A stretch of 64,000 nucleotides of DNA from Phoronis australis (lineage: Eukaryota; Phoronida; Phoronidae). This document shows, in pieces, positions 23,901-32,616 of the stretch. Made by a program: the position numbers and the translations under genes. The notes under the pieces were generated by a model, which worked only from the letters and a program-made list of their open reading frames with translations, did not search any database and had not been told where the DNA came from. Where the stretch lies: NCBI GenBank assembly GCA_002633005.1, contig NMRA01000083.1, forward strand, positions 959,161-1,023,160. Reading direction: 5' to 3'. How positions within the stretch are numbered: the first letter of the stretch is position 1; each line of letters opens with the position of its first letter.

Positions 23901-26900
23901 GTGATAGTTTCCAACAATACAATTATGTACATAAATTTTCGACCTGTAATTTCAGAGACATTCATATTTCAGGTATCTTACGGCAACTCCCTACAGGTGC
24001 CGCAAATGTTACATTGGTAGAGGCGTGAAAAACGTATGAGCGACCAATTGAAAATCGTTTAAAGCATTTATGAATTTGACATTAGCATCTAAACGATTCT
24101 ATACTTTAACACCTTATTAGCAAAGTGAATTATAACCATTATGATTGGGCTTTTGAGACTTTTCACTGTTTGATATGCCGCAGCTGAACCATGCTTAAAA
24201 ACAATAATTGAAGCGCGCTTTGATATGCATTGACTATTTTCGATTGTGAAACTGCGTCTTTGATTTTGACGCGAAACAGGACGTTGTCTCGAAGGCTTTT
24301 ATTTACTGTGAACCTCAAAAGTTAATCGTTCATCTAGCAACACTTTTTGCCAGAGCAGGCAACACGAATACATTGGTGTCAAAAAAGACTGAAACGAGTG
24401 CCCCCCCTGTGTCATGAAAAGGAATGTTGAGAGGAGAATGAGGGGTTTTGGTGCTTCAGTTGACTGAAAGCAAACTAACGCTTACACCGTTTTGTGAACT
24501 ATATTCTTATCAAAAGGCTATAATATCCAAATTGAGCCCATAGCCTCTGCCAACAAAATCTTCGTTTCATTTTCAGTGGCTCCGTTACTGTCTAACAAAG
24601 CCTTCTTTGATGGCGGCACTTCCTTTGCCGCGGGTTACGACATCAACTTCAAGCGAGACTGGTCGTTCTCTCTCTTCTTTAAGACAACTACAGAAGCTGT
24701 CGGTTTTTTTGGACGACAGAAAGCAATTGGTAAGTTTTGGTGATCAACAGTTTGTAACAGCTTATGGACGATTGTTTGAAACAATTGCACGTTCTCCAAC
24801 CAATACAAACTCTCTTTTTCTGAGGGACATAGCCACACTGGTATGGCTCCGGCAGGGTCAGCCATTGGTCGTGTTGGTGCAATACATGGCTACACAGATA
24901 ACACATTTTGGAATAGTAAATTTCACATGAAAGACGTGTTTTGTGGCGGTTTGGAACAGCAAAGTTTCTATCTATGGACTCAGTGAGGTCAAATTTCGGA
25001 TTATCTGTGTGTATGCCTACACCTAAACGGTAAGTGAGGGTATACGGGAGACATGGCGCTCATATGGAGGGGAAAGGGGAAGTTATTTAAAGTATTAGTT
25101 CATTTGACGTCTAATTTCATTTGTGTTTTCAAGAGTCCTTTTGGTCGATCTTCCAAGTAATAGATGCTCCATAAGTTGTTTCGATTCAAAGAGCTTTTTA
25201 AGCCAATAGTTTAAGACGTGCTTTGCCTTGTGGGAAAAAATCGACAAGGTGGCAAGCAGTTGACAAATTGTATTTTTGTAATTTAAAACTAAAAGAAAGT
25301 GCTTTGATGTCAACAGAAATTAAAAATCTTTACAAACAAACCCTTGAAATATCTTTTGAGCAGGTTCATTTCTGTCTCATTGGCAGAGAACCACTTTCAA
25401 TGTGGCAATTTAATGTGTTTATCGCATTCCAGACCCCTTTAAGTGACAATTTAAGTGTAAAATGTGTTTTGACGAGGCGAAAACCTCTCATTCGGTGAGG
25501 GAATTTGGCCAACCGCCAGTTTATAAATATACGGGACGAAATTAATACATACTCTTTGGGGAGTGTTATAGCACCGTGTTGCTGTCTTTATAAACTTTCT
25601 TATTTGGAAAGTCACGTGAGTTGACTAGCCGGATAGGTATCGCATAAGTGCTGTGCGAATCCTACGAGCGTAGCATACATGTACGCCTACAGTGAAATTT
25701 GTTGCGGACAAATCAGCCCGACGTTTGTAAGACTAGGCCAATGCAACAAGCATTTACCTACTTTCAGGACTGCCCTATAATCTTGGATGAATGTTGTTTT
25801 TATCTCTCATGTGAGATACACGAGATCTCACATCAGTAGTTCATTAATGCTTAAATGTAGGTGTGTTATATCCATTTGGTGTAAAAATAACATCCGGATT
25901 CATGTGCGAGCATGTTGCAGCAACGAATCCAATAACGGATAACCATATGAGTGTATTTCCGCCTGAACACGTGAAAAGGTCACGCGCGCAAGAGTACATG
26001 GTGGTGGCATTCAGTGCGTTCGCCAAACAAAACAGCGCAATCAAAAAGAGATATTAGTGTGAATTGTTGGGTTGGTAGCTAGTGTGCAAATCACCCGAAT
26101 GTTTCCAAATCATGTTTTGTTCTAATTTTGTAGGTCTACATTCGAACGGTCTTGTCGTTTCTTTCTTTTCAGGAAACTACGGATCCAAAGGGAAGAGGTT
26201 TGGGCTTGCAAATGGAAAACTGTATCTTGGCATTTACAGTGTACAAGCCATATGTAGGTATTTTTCAGTAAATAGAATTTAACTGATTGTAATTCCTTTT
26301 CACAGGGAGACTCCCCAGTATAGTCTCCAAGATTTAAGCTTAATACATATAAAACGTTTCCAACTACTTAGTGTAGTGTGTTCAAGTTTAAGCAAAGAAT
26401 GTTTCAATCAACATTTTCCATTCTAGTGGGGACCACCTATTTAGCCGACGGTCAGTGGCACCACCTCGCGTTCACATTTGACTCAACTACCAACAGGTGA
26501 GACGAACAAAAACATTTTCTGCAAGGTGGGATATGTGTGAGATACTAATACATGTATTTTAGAATTAGATTCACTTCCAGTCGGCAGGAATCTGCCAATG
26601 GCAAAATAAGTTTACTATACTGTGGTCGTGTTATAAATAATGAGCATTTCTTGAATTGTGGTACAAATGTTAAAACGATAATAAATTTTCGGTTTGTCTA
26701 CTTTTCATTCCAGAATCTCCTTCTATATTGATGGGCGAGTTGAGCCCAACAACCAGGGGACTCCTAGCGGCATGTCTGACGACGACGCCTCCCACACTGT
26801 CTTTGTTGGTAAGTCACCGGATATATTGGCATAGTTCTCGATGACGATTATTTTTACTGGCATGTTAAAATTGCGTCACGTCTTATGCATTTTGGAAATA

Positions 26901-27453
26901 TCGAATTTCGGACAAAACAGGGACCTTATATTCGGTCTTCATAAAAAGATCATTGCATATGAAGATGAACAGATAATAGTTATAAAAATATAAATATTGT
27001 CGTAACATACAAGCAAACGAGGCTGGGGCCCGTTCCACGAAAACTGACTCAGATAAGACAAATCTTAAATTTCAGTCAATTTTAATATAAAATTTTGTCA
27101 CAAGATCATTTCAAGAAAGATTTTGACTGTCTTACCGGATGTTTAAGTTTCAAAGTTTGGAAGTTGAGACAAATCTTAGACGTAAGTAAAAAATGAACTT
27201 AAGTAAGTTTCTGGGAACAGGCCCCAGATCTATAACTTCAGTATGCTGCTGCTGCTATTGTTGTTATTGTTATTCTTGCTCCAGTTATTTTTATTGTTGT
27301 TGTCGTTGTTGCTATCGTCATCTTTGTTGTTGTTGTTGTTGTTGTTGTTGTTTTTGTTATTGTTGTTACAATTATTAATATTGTTGTTGCTGTCGTTGCT
27401 GTTGCTGCGGCTGCTGCTGCTGCTACTGCTGATGACGATGATGATGATGATGT

Positions 27454-27491
<38 letters not shown>

Positions 27492-30352
27492 CTACTGTTT
27501 TTGTTGTTCATTTAGAAAGCAACCGATCATAAATCTGTCTTGCCTTCTATGTACTTGCCGTCTGCTCTAGATAGACGGTTAACATCAAATAAACTGGTAG
27601 ACCATTTATGCCCTCATACAATATAAAGCGTCTGTGTGAAGTCGTCAAATAAGTTCATTACTACAAAATGCATCTCTGCATTTATATATGCTGAGATTTC
27701 AGGTCTCGCAGGACTTGGCGGTCAAAATATTTTCAGTATAGGCATATGTCCCGCGGTGAACATTGCCTGTGTATTAAGGAGGCTCCGTTTTCAGGGATAA
27801 AAAGGAGAGTTGGGTTGTTAAAAATGGTAATTTATTATGACGTAGCAATGGAAATAGCGCGAAGTGCAGTCTCTGGAAAGATGGGCATAAAAACTGCCAT
27901 CTGATGAGTAAATGGGCATTAATAAAGATAAAGCCAATGACAGACAAAACATCCATGAAGTATGGGTGGGAAAGGGCGTGTCAAATAAATAGAAAAACAA
28001 ACATTTAATAATGTTAGTACTGAGTGCAAGAGTTTTGAAAGTGACGCTAAAATGTTATCCCCCATCACGTAAAACATAAACTATCTATGGCAGCCCGGGG
28101 CCAGCAACTGACGCTGTGATGTACAACGAAATGACGCATCACAAGGGAAATTGAGAAACCATCCAAGTGGTGCAAATCGAATCTTGATGAAATAATTACA
28201 CCTTCAAGAAAAAACGTGGAACAAAAATTTGATACGGCGTTACCGTAATGGCAGTCAATATTGCTATTTATTGACCCATAAATGCTGGTTCGTAGCTCCA
28301 TAATCTTTCGCATCGATAATACGACATAGGTCACTTACGGAGTTTTCTTTTCATATTACCGTAAACTCGCGAGTTAACGCCCATGCCCCGGTAAACGTGG
28401 ACGTAAGCGCCCACTGCCTAGGTAATCGCCCGCCCCCGACTTTTTGCCAATTTTTCGGTTTAAGCGCCCACTGCTTGGGTAATCGCCCACCCCCCTGTCT
28501 CAATGTTTCCCAATTTAAGCACCCAGGGCGTTAACCCGCGAGTTTAAGGTATGTCATATAATCACAACTAGGTAATCCAGGCATATTTAGATTGATCACG
28601 AGTGTTTTCTATCATTTTCAGGATACAGTAATGTCAATTACATGAACGGGTGGATACGAGATCTGTTTTACTACGACCATATCCTGAGCTTAGAAGACGT
28701 GAAGGACACAATGCAAATGTCACAAGGTAATGGCTAATTTAGTCCAAAATGTCGATTAAAAGGAAATTCAGTATCTTGGAAACTATACTTTAATTTTTAA
28801 ATTTCAGTAACACAATATAAAACTATGTGGGAACTGCATAGACGTTCAAAGCTTTTGTTAAAAGACCCTGGTGGGTAGCATGGGCTTGGATAATCACTTT
28901 GGTTATCATGGTTCACTTTTTTACTATAAAACAGCATAACGTTAAATATGTCTAGAATTAAATAGACTTTATGTTTATTGCGTTATATTCTACTTACAGT
29001 AAAACAAAATTTCGAAAACACGGAACCCAAAATAAAGCACCTCCATCAGTTCCATAATGTATGTTTTATATCTTAAATACACAAACACACTCGCTTTTCT
29101 GGTTCCAAAGTTGGTGAAGCCTGGCACAACTTGGTTTAAATTAATACTTTTGCCCCTCTGAATGGGTAGCAGTGCTAAATGGCAACCTACTGTCCGACCG
29201 TTTCTCGGAGGTCGAGTTTTCACTGGCTCTTCAAGAGTTTAAAAACTGACGTTTTCTTTGTTCTTCAACTTTGCCTACGATGCACGTGGGTATTTGCGTA
29301 ATAGCTACAGCGTTGCATTCAATTTAGGATTTTGGTCAATGTTGCACGTTTCCGCCAACCCCTAGTCCATTTCATCAAATTTTAGGCGTGTTCGGACGAT
29401 CTGGGAAGGAGTTTAGTGTGACAGCAACCTAAGAAGTTCCAAATTGGGTGTTAAAAGAGGCTACTGGTCTTTTCGACCTCTTTTTAGAAATCCAGTGGCG
29501 CGGTTAGAAATTTTAACAGATTCACAAACAAATAATTTCGTATCTGTCGTCTTTGAAAATTCGGTAACCTCATTTGTGTTGGTGAACTTTATTAAAAACT
29601 CATTTATGGCCAAGAGTAAATTAAAATTGGGTTTGTTTTCCCTCTAATGACCAATCGCAAATTGTGTGCTCCACTCAGCACATTTTATTTGCAATTTAGG
29701 CGAAGGATTTATTTCCAGTTGTAAATTCTCTGCAACAAAACATGAGCGACAAGGAAAAGTGTAAAAATAAATATTTTATCTGGCGACCTACTCGTCTCAC
29801 AGTCGAAATTTTAGAGCGGGGGGAAACAAAAATATGGACAGCTCAACAACCGTGTTTCGCAATATATCTCAGTAATAACTCATACTTATTTCAGGCTGGC
29901 TTCTTCACCAAAACTTGCCAAGTGTCACTGGTGGAATCACTAGCGTGTCTTCGTACAAAGCTAGTGACGGTGTGAGATTCCTAACTTTGGCAGACAGTTA
30001 CGTTTCCAAGAAACCGTACATTTTTACGTGGAATACTGCAGCTAAGCAGTTCGAACTTTTTCAAACACTGTCTGACACAGTGCAGTTTCACGGCACTTTC
30101 TTTGAGGCCGCCGACCGTCTGTATTTCGTCAGCAATTCGGCTAACTATACGACTACACCGTTCTACGTGTTGACCAATGGCACCTTTGTAGAGTATCTCC
30201 GAGTGGATGAATGGGTGACTACCCAATGGCTTTCATTTTGGCGGGACGGCGATCTGTACTTGGCGCAGTTGAACTCCAGAAATGACCAATACCGATCTGG
30301 CGATGATCCAAGGCATTATGACGGATCTGTCAAAATTCTCAGATGGACATAG
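1..30352 (+). CDS. Extracellular mosaic protein: EAR repeats, three F5/8C domains, LamG-like domain, EAR repeats (3' part, 5' end outside window)
   Basis: Exons read as 1-8 (tail of an exon), 1981-2124, 2345-2481, 4587-4762, 6093-6246, 6767-6981, 9100-9204, 11005-11155, 12311-12528, 16042-16155, 20733-20868, 20986-21197, 22256-22363, 23445-23586, 24577-24729, 26173-26253, 26427-26496, 26714-26808, 28622-28726 and 29895-30352. Every junction is AG/GT and in phase, and the total is 2982 nt (994 codons with the TAG stop). Approximate residues: EAR 1-206, discoidin 207-363, 364-519 and 520-673, LamG-like 674-841, EAR 842-993. EAR repeats form beta-propellers in LGI1 and TSPEAR, and discoidin and LamG domains bind glycans, lipids or matrix, so I infer a secreted or surface adhesion/matrix protein. 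The signal peptide is not in the window. The exon ending at base 8 is inferred from an AG/GTAAGA donor and phase fit. Family calls are firm; the specific function is unknown. Confidence 0.85.
113..392. mobile_element. MITE family A, copy 1 (inverted relative to copies 2 and 3)
   Basis: Runs from CATGCGCGCATCCAG to CTGGGTGTGCGCATG. Flanks TAGAA and TAAAA are a probable decayed 5-bp duplication. The interior contains the reverse complement of the tttggcgaagtgggcaaa block at about 315-335. Confidence 0.78.
393..1592. other. Intron of the mosaic gene, no gene seen
   Basis: Between the first two family A MITEs. I see no exon-like reading frame with splice sites and family similarity here on either strand. 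Confidence 0.6.
1598..1814. mobile_element. MITE family A, copy 2
   Basis: Shares tttggcgaagtgggcaaa and ggctgggtgcgc with the copy at 19031. CTTTT is duplicated at 1593-1597 and 1815-1819, the same 5-bp duplication length. Left end AATGAGCGCACCC is more diverged. Confidence 0.8.
2673..3185. mobile_element. MITE family B: 513-bp foldback element with subrepeats
   Basis: Inverted ends of about 31 bp (TATGGCGGGCCGTTG at left; TATGATGGGCCGTTG read from the right, both followed by GGGGAAAGTGTCGCC). A perfect 6-bp direct repeat GCCTAC flanks it (2667-2672 and 3186-3191). Inside each arm the motif ttacgc-nn-gtaa and its complement recur many times, so the arms can fold further. It lies in an intron of the mosaic gene. 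Confidence 0.85.
4033..4332. other. Assembly gap of 300 N
   Basis: Exactly 300 N, preceded by a (CA)n run, so probably an unresolved microsatellite or repeat in the intron between EAR exons 2345-2481 and 4587-4762. The round size suggests an estimated length. Confidence 0.97.
6767..11155 (+). CDS. F5/8 type C (discoidin) domain 1, three exons
   Basis: Exons 6767-6981, 9100-9204 and 11005-11155. Hallmarks seen: PLGLENGAIPNSAMSASS (start of the fold), WLQINLDREYVISMVATQ (core strands ending in the A-T-Q just before the first intron), a middle exon with CCDQWLKTYEIHFSND, and the closing strand VRFYPKSW followed by LRAELYGY. Entry phase is 1, internal junctions 0 and 0, exit phase 1, so the three-exon block is a symmetric module. 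This copy differs from the other two in its middle exon: it has CC before the DQW and lacks the Q-W-V-T-[AS]-M motif of domains 2 and 3. The family binds phospholipid, collagen or glycan through loops at one end; ligand unknown here. Confidence 0.88.
6982..9099. other. Intron of the mosaic gene within discoidin domain 1
   Basis: Contains the MITE at 8190-8434. The open frame at 7602-7916 has no recognisable domain. Nothing else supported. Confidence 0.6.
8190..8434. mobile_element. MITE-like element, inverted ends GGNCTGTTTCATG
   Basis: Left ggggtctgtttcatgtgaag and right ctttcatgaaacagtcctc are imperfect inverted repeats about 245 bp apart with no coding capacity. Target duplication not clear. 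Confidence 0.6.
9205..11004. other. Intron of the mosaic gene, no element recognised
   Basis: A/T-rich single-copy-looking sequence; no exon, RNA gene or repeat recognised on either strand. Confidence 0.5.
11177..11290 (+). repeat. (GTGC)n / (GT)n microsatellite
   Basis: gtgc tetranucleotides grade into (gt)n, starting about 20 bases after the donor of exon 11005-11155. Open frames across it are repeat by-products. Confidence 0.95.
12311..20868 (+). CDS. F5/8 type C (discoidin) domain 2, three exons
   Basis: Exons 12311-12528, 16042-16155 and 20733-20868. Recognised from SPLGLEQGTIPVSSIYA, DYVQVDLGQLYYVTKTATQ, QQWVTSMKIWTSADGLTF, and the closing block GNTDRNTIVFQPF, ARYIRVQPVTYSGY and MRLEVYGHK. 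Exon layout and phases (1-0-0-1) match the neighbouring domains. Two Cys near the start (CALTYF, AWCPS) and two near the middle (FSCI, ADCEI) could form disulfides. It is the domain with the longest introns: 3.5 kb and 4.6 kb, the latter holding an antisense pseudogene and a LINE. Confidence 0.88.
12557..12579 (+). other. G-quadruplex motif just after a splice donor
   Basis: Four G runs of 7, 4, 3 and 4 bases separated by loops of 1, 1 and 3 bases, starting 28 bases after the donor of exon 12311-12528. Confidence 0.6.
13146..13217 (+). ncRNA. 72-nt hairpin, candidate microRNA-like precursor
   Basis: The 5' arm (13146-13177) pairs with the 3' arm (13187-13217) around a 9-nt loop. There are about 29 base pairs including one G-U, with one C-C mismatch and one small 2x1 internal loop near the base. 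The size fits a pre-miRNA, and it lies in the sense orientation within an intron of the mosaic gene. I do not recognise a known miRNA seed. The alternative is a tiny palindromic repeat. Confidence 0.4.
14605..14770 (+). mobile_element. tRNA-derived SINE, copy 1
   Basis: A-box-like TAGCCTAGCCGG (14611-14622) and B-box GGGTCCGAGTCCC (14654-14666) at pol III promoter spacing. These are followed by a tail shared with 53428-53670 (caggtctctagctcctcagctc, agcataaaaatggtt). The A/B region does not fold as an intact tRNA. A piece homologous to the other copy's end appears about 1 kb on, at 15828-15872, so this copy may be split by an insertion. Confidence 0.7.
14985..15335. repeat. Dispersed repeat module, copy 1
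   Basis: About 340 bases shared, with moderate divergence, with 53800-54118: tccctcga near the start, aaaaatattgaaaa, aaattcccct runs, gtgacaatttgaaag, ggctacttgag, gaaggcacaagcacctttcc. In both places it lies next to a tRNA-derived SINE. Confidence 0.7.
16390..18045 (-). pseudogene. Decayed CAG-rich ORF of an unrecognised multi-copy-like family
   Basis: Antisense inside an intron of the mosaic gene. The frame opens with ATG at 18045 (MPAVERLRIKGRSRDF), has a polyglutamine run encoded by 17905-17985 (4 Q, H, 22 Q), then WDHCMFCHKSD, LHNVCILETS and NDLVAAECK. After AECK the frame shifts by a small deletion into YVSFHRKDEKCG, and continues through YDMKVIWNIYEQL and DPKGHLLLYPPK to about 17256. 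Further homologous-looking pieces continue in other frames: LTPNHIGLGLTLHQAT followed by a stop, AGHKIGMDTI, and VDNIDVSKISLDVLEETVDG followed by a stop at TQMML. Paired CxxC and CxxH residues suggest a zinc-binding N terminus. I recall similar repeated uncharacterised proteins in invertebrate genomes but cannot name a family; transposon origin is an inference. Confidence 0.6.
17905..17985 (-). repeat. (CTG/CAG)n tract, 27 triplets with one interruption
   Basis: Plus strand: 22 CTG, one ATG, 4 CTG. On the minus strand it reads as CAG polyglutamine broken by one histidine inside the decayed ORF. In the mosaic-gene transcript it is an intronic CUG repeat. Confidence 0.95.
18609..20130 (-). mobile_element. 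5'-truncated LINE with reverse transcriptase remnant
   Basis: Minus-strand translation gives the classic RT core: PILRGVSQGSIPGLLLFIIY, MNDF, and the catalytic box YADDTT (about 19940-20060). Then come NLEIERVRPFNLLGVTI, a degenerate thumb region with PHFNYGILLWG, and the C-terminal SVRNALPHIINNLPES (about 18950-19010). The 3' end has AATAAAGTGAC followed by a (GAC)n/(CCA)n simple repeat at 18609-18650, as in CR1/L2-like LINEs. Internal stops (for example after NVNGLV) show it is dead. A 257-bp MITE interrupts the ORF at 19031-19287. Confidence 0.85.
19031..19287. mobile_element. MITE family A, copy 3, nested in the LINE
   Basis: Ends CAAGCGCGCACCCAG and CTGGGTGCGCGCATG are terminal inverted repeats. 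CGAGG flanks both sides (19026-19030 and 19288-19292) as a 5-bp target-site duplication. Removing the element and one CGAGG joins the LINE reading frame. The interior carries the words shared with the other copies (tttggcgaagtgggcaaa, aaggtccac) and long G runs. Confidence 0.88.
20986..23586 (+). CDS. F5/8 type C (discoidin) domain 3, three exons
   Basis: Exons 20986-21197, 22256-22363 and 23445-23586. Seen: SSLGLQDGRIPYSQTMT, DYVQVDLGTLMVVTKTGTQ, GQWVTAMEILVSRDGTNF, and NQNTVVYQVF with VRKIRIKPTAYY and LRLELYGYNNF. The start of the third exon is set at the acceptor before 23445 (TTT GCA GGG AAT) and not at the AG four codons into it, because only the former keeps phase 0; the other domains also begin this exon with a residue pair before G-N. 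The domain is more like domain 2 than domain 1, especially in the Q-W-V-T-A-M strand, consistent with a later duplication of the three-exon block. Confidence 0.88.
21198..22255. other. Intron of the mosaic gene, no element recognised
   Basis: A/T-rich sequence between exons 1 and 2 of discoidin domain 3; nothing recognised. The introns 22364-23444, 23587-24576 and 24730-26172 look the same. Confidence 0.5.
24577..28726 (+). CDS. LamG-like jelly-roll (LamGL/pentraxin-type) domain, five exons
   Basis: Exons 24577-24729, 26173-26253, 26427-26496, 26714-26808 and 28622-28726, about 168 residues. The concanavalin-A-like fold is recognised from KRDWSFSLFFKTTT and GFFGRQKA, the strongly conserved DGQWHHLAFTFDSTTNR, then ISFYIDGRVEP, and the last strand NGWIRDLFYYDHILSLEDV. 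The W-H-H-[LV]-A-x-T-[FY] and F-Y-[IV]-D-G motifs are typical of the Laminin_G_3 group. In TSPEAR a LamG-type domain also precedes EAR repeats, so this block plus the following exon is the part most like TSPEAR. Junction phases are 1, 1, 1, 2, 1 and 1. Confidence 0.87.
27025..27225. mobile_element. MITE-like element, inverted ends GGGGCC-GTTCC
   Basis: Left ggggcccgttccacgaaaac and right gtttctgggaacaggcccc are inverted. The short interior repeats gacaaatctta near both ends. Sits just before the trinucleotide tract. Confidence 0.6.
27243..27492 (+). repeat. Trinucleotide-rich tract (GTT, TGC, GAT)
   Basis: About 250 bases of imperfect gtt/gct/gat triplets ending in a run of gat units, in an intron within the LamG-like region. 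The open frames encode only Leu/Met or Asn/Ile runs. Confidence 0.95.
27740..28010. repeat. Dispersed repeat shared with 43110-43380, copy 1
   Basis: Shares catatgtcccg, ggtaatttattatgac-like sequence and tctctggaaagatgggca with the segment in the smoothelin-like gene's last intron. Family unknown. Confidence 0.45.
28357..28551. mobile_element. MITE-like element, inverted ends TACCGTAAACTCGCGAG
   Basis: Left taccgtaaactcgcgagtta and the reverse of the right end (TACCTTAAACTCGCGGGTTA) match over 26 bases with three differences. tcatat occurs at 28351-28356 and 28554-28559, so a 6-bp duplication is possible if the right end is two bases longer. The interior repeats gcgcccactgc twice. Confidence 0.65.
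29895..30352 (+). CDS. C-terminal EAR repeat exon with stop codon
   Basis: One long terminal exon of 458 nt encoding 152 residues and ending TAG at 30350. It carries about three EAR units: WLLHQNLPSVTGG with SYVSKKPYIFTWNTAAKQ, FELFQTLSDTVQFHGTFF with TTPFYVLTNGTF, and VEYLRVDEWVTTQWLSFW with DGDLYLAQLN and SVKILRWT. Possible N-glycosylation sequons occur at N-Y-T and N-G-T. The earlier EAR units are split among several introns while these share one exon, so the two blocks have different histories or the C-terminal one lost introns. Confidence 0.85.
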
Positions 30353-30780
30353 GCCGTCAAGCGCTCTGATGCATGTACAATGTAACAGGAATGGGTTCCG
30401 TAGTCTTGCGTGATCTTGCGTTTTGGCGGAGTTTCCGTGACTACGTCGTATTTTGTATTGTTGGTTCTTTTGTAATGGAAGACTTTCAAGCAACGGGGTG
30501 ACTGGTCATGTGAGACAGGATAACAGTGGCCTCTAGAGTACGAGGAAATAATTGAAGTGAAATTTTAGAAAACTGATAGCTTTTTGAGATTCCATCTTTA
30601 CCATTATATGAAAAGACATGGCCACTTGACCCAATTAATGGCAGAATGGTAAAAAAGACAAAAATCAAATTTTACATGTTTTCTGCTGCCACACATCACG
30701 TCTAACCTCATACACTCTAAAAGGGTTCTTATCACGAAATCAAAATGTTCCCTGTGCCACCCGATGTGAAGCTTCTTGTA

Positions 30781-31210
30781 CCCTGTTGCGCGAAACAGTC
30801 CCAAATAGGAACTCAGCTAAGTTCCCTAAATCTACTGCGTATTTTTGGACTTGTGAAAACATCGATTGTCTTTTCTTCAATTTGTTTAGTTTCATCACTA
30901 AGTCAACTTTTGACTTTGATACAAATCGAGAGTAAACTCTACGTTAAATTGTCAATATTATCGAAAATAGTTAGGGATCTTTTCATGCAACACCCCCAAT
31001 TTAAGGACTGAGTCCCTACTTATTTTCCTTGAATTCTGGGGTCAGTTTTTAGTTATATTATTAGAAAATGTCATTAATCAAAGAAGAGATCATATTAAAG
31101 ATTAAATGATAGAAAAAATATTGCATCTGTGAGTCCATAAAGACGCAAATACGCAAAAAGACTTATGAACCGTAGTTGAGTCCCTATTTGGGACTGTTTT
31201 ATGCAACCGG
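30781..31210. mobile_element. MITE-like element, inverted ends with AAACAGTCCCAAATAGG
   Basis: Left gttgcgcgaaacagtcccaa and right ttgggactgttttatgcaac are inverted copies over about 37 bases. No coding capacity. Lies downstream of the mosaic gene stop. Confidence 0.7.
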
Positions 31211-31877
31211 GCACTAGTCAGCCAGGTGGCGATAAGAGTCACTGGTCCCACGTGATCATCATTTTTTGCTTTCTGGAAGATTGTCTCCTAAATGACGACT
31301 GAAGCGAAGAAAACCATATGTGTAATGTGACGCGAAATGTAACATTATTGTCTTATTTTCTAAGCTGATGATGGTCGGTGTTGGTAAGGAAAAATCAGAC
31401 GACAATTTGGACGAGTCGCGTCAGTCTCAACTAGGAACATTTCGTAAATTACAATCCTGCAAGTAATTATATTTTCTAATAATCTAAGTTCATGTTAGCG
31501 AAGGTGACTATTTTTCAACTTTGGTGGCTGTTGGTGCCTCCCAGAAGATCGAAAATTTAAAATTAAAAGCAGTTTCATTGTTAATTTTGAATGGATGTTG
31601 CTTTTGAGCATTAACGATGTTTGTCAGAACGTTTTGAAATGAAACGTTCACCTTAAATTTCTTTGAAGAAGCCGTGTTTAACGGAAATGAAGAGCCGCAA
31701 TGACACTGTACATTATATATCTCTATTCATGTCTGTTTGTTTGTTTGTTTGTCTGTTTGATCATTGGTATAATTGCTTTTGCTTGTAACCAATGTTTTAT
31801 TCTAAATTATTATTTTACTTCTGGGTGTCATAGACACAAAACCTGAATGCAATATATCGGTTTCCGATGTAAAATAT

Positions 31878-31883
31878 AATAAA
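31878..31883 (+). promoter_or_regulatory. Candidate polyadenylation signal AATAAA for the mosaic gene
   Basis: AATAAA, followed within 35 bases by a GT/T-rich stretch (ttgattgtttctgtgag). It lies 1.5 kb after the stop codon, and a MITE-like element (30781-31210) would be inside the 3' UTR. No cDNA evidence is visible, so this is a guess at the transcript end. Confidence 0.3.
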
Positions 31884-32616
31884 TGATTTATAAACAAAGT
31901 TGATTGTTTCTGTGAGCAAATTTCATTGAAAACTAATACAATGTGTGTATAATTTACGTAAGAAATGTTTTGTTTCAAACGTCATAAAATGACTTCAACA
32001 ATGACGTATCTTTTGCATCACAAACGGGTTTCATAAATAGGATCTGATCCGTCTGCACCATTCATAAGGTTAGAAGGATACCTGTTTACTTACTTTTTGA
32101 GTTTAATGATCAGAAAATTTATTAAATACTAACACGTGGTACCCAATCATGAGGTTAACCTGAGTTTCAAAAATCACTAACATATCTCGCGTGACTTCGT
32201 TCCAGTTTTTTGATTTCTGTAAGTCCAATTCATCCGCTTTCGGAATTTTTTATGCTAAAAACCATTGGCGCTATAAATTTGATCTCAATTTGTTCGCAAA
32301 TGATACCAGAGTTTTTGATTGTAACTGCCCAAATCTTAATTAACTCATGTAAATTAGTGATTGTGTGGCAAAAACAACATCGCAGTTAGGATAGATGAAC
32401 TTACACAGATATTTTCAACGGTTTCAAATCTGACAAACAACGAAACAGTGGCTTTATTTTCGAGAAGCGCCAATACAGCTCTGGGATATAGTTATCTAAA
32501 TTTAGGTGGCAGGTGGTTTGGGTTTTTAAGTAAGTGAAAACTTTGGTTTACACAAAGTGTTTCTGCTGTGTTCTCGGTGTCATTTGTCTCGCATTTGTTT
32601 TTCTGTTTAGTCAACG

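Noticed and set aside
24607-24930. 107-codon plus frame overlapping the first LamG exon
   Set aside because: A different frame from the LamG-like coding sequence; a shadow.
27230-27515. Poly-Leu and poly-Asn/Ile frames
   Set aside because: Entirely trinucleotide repeat.
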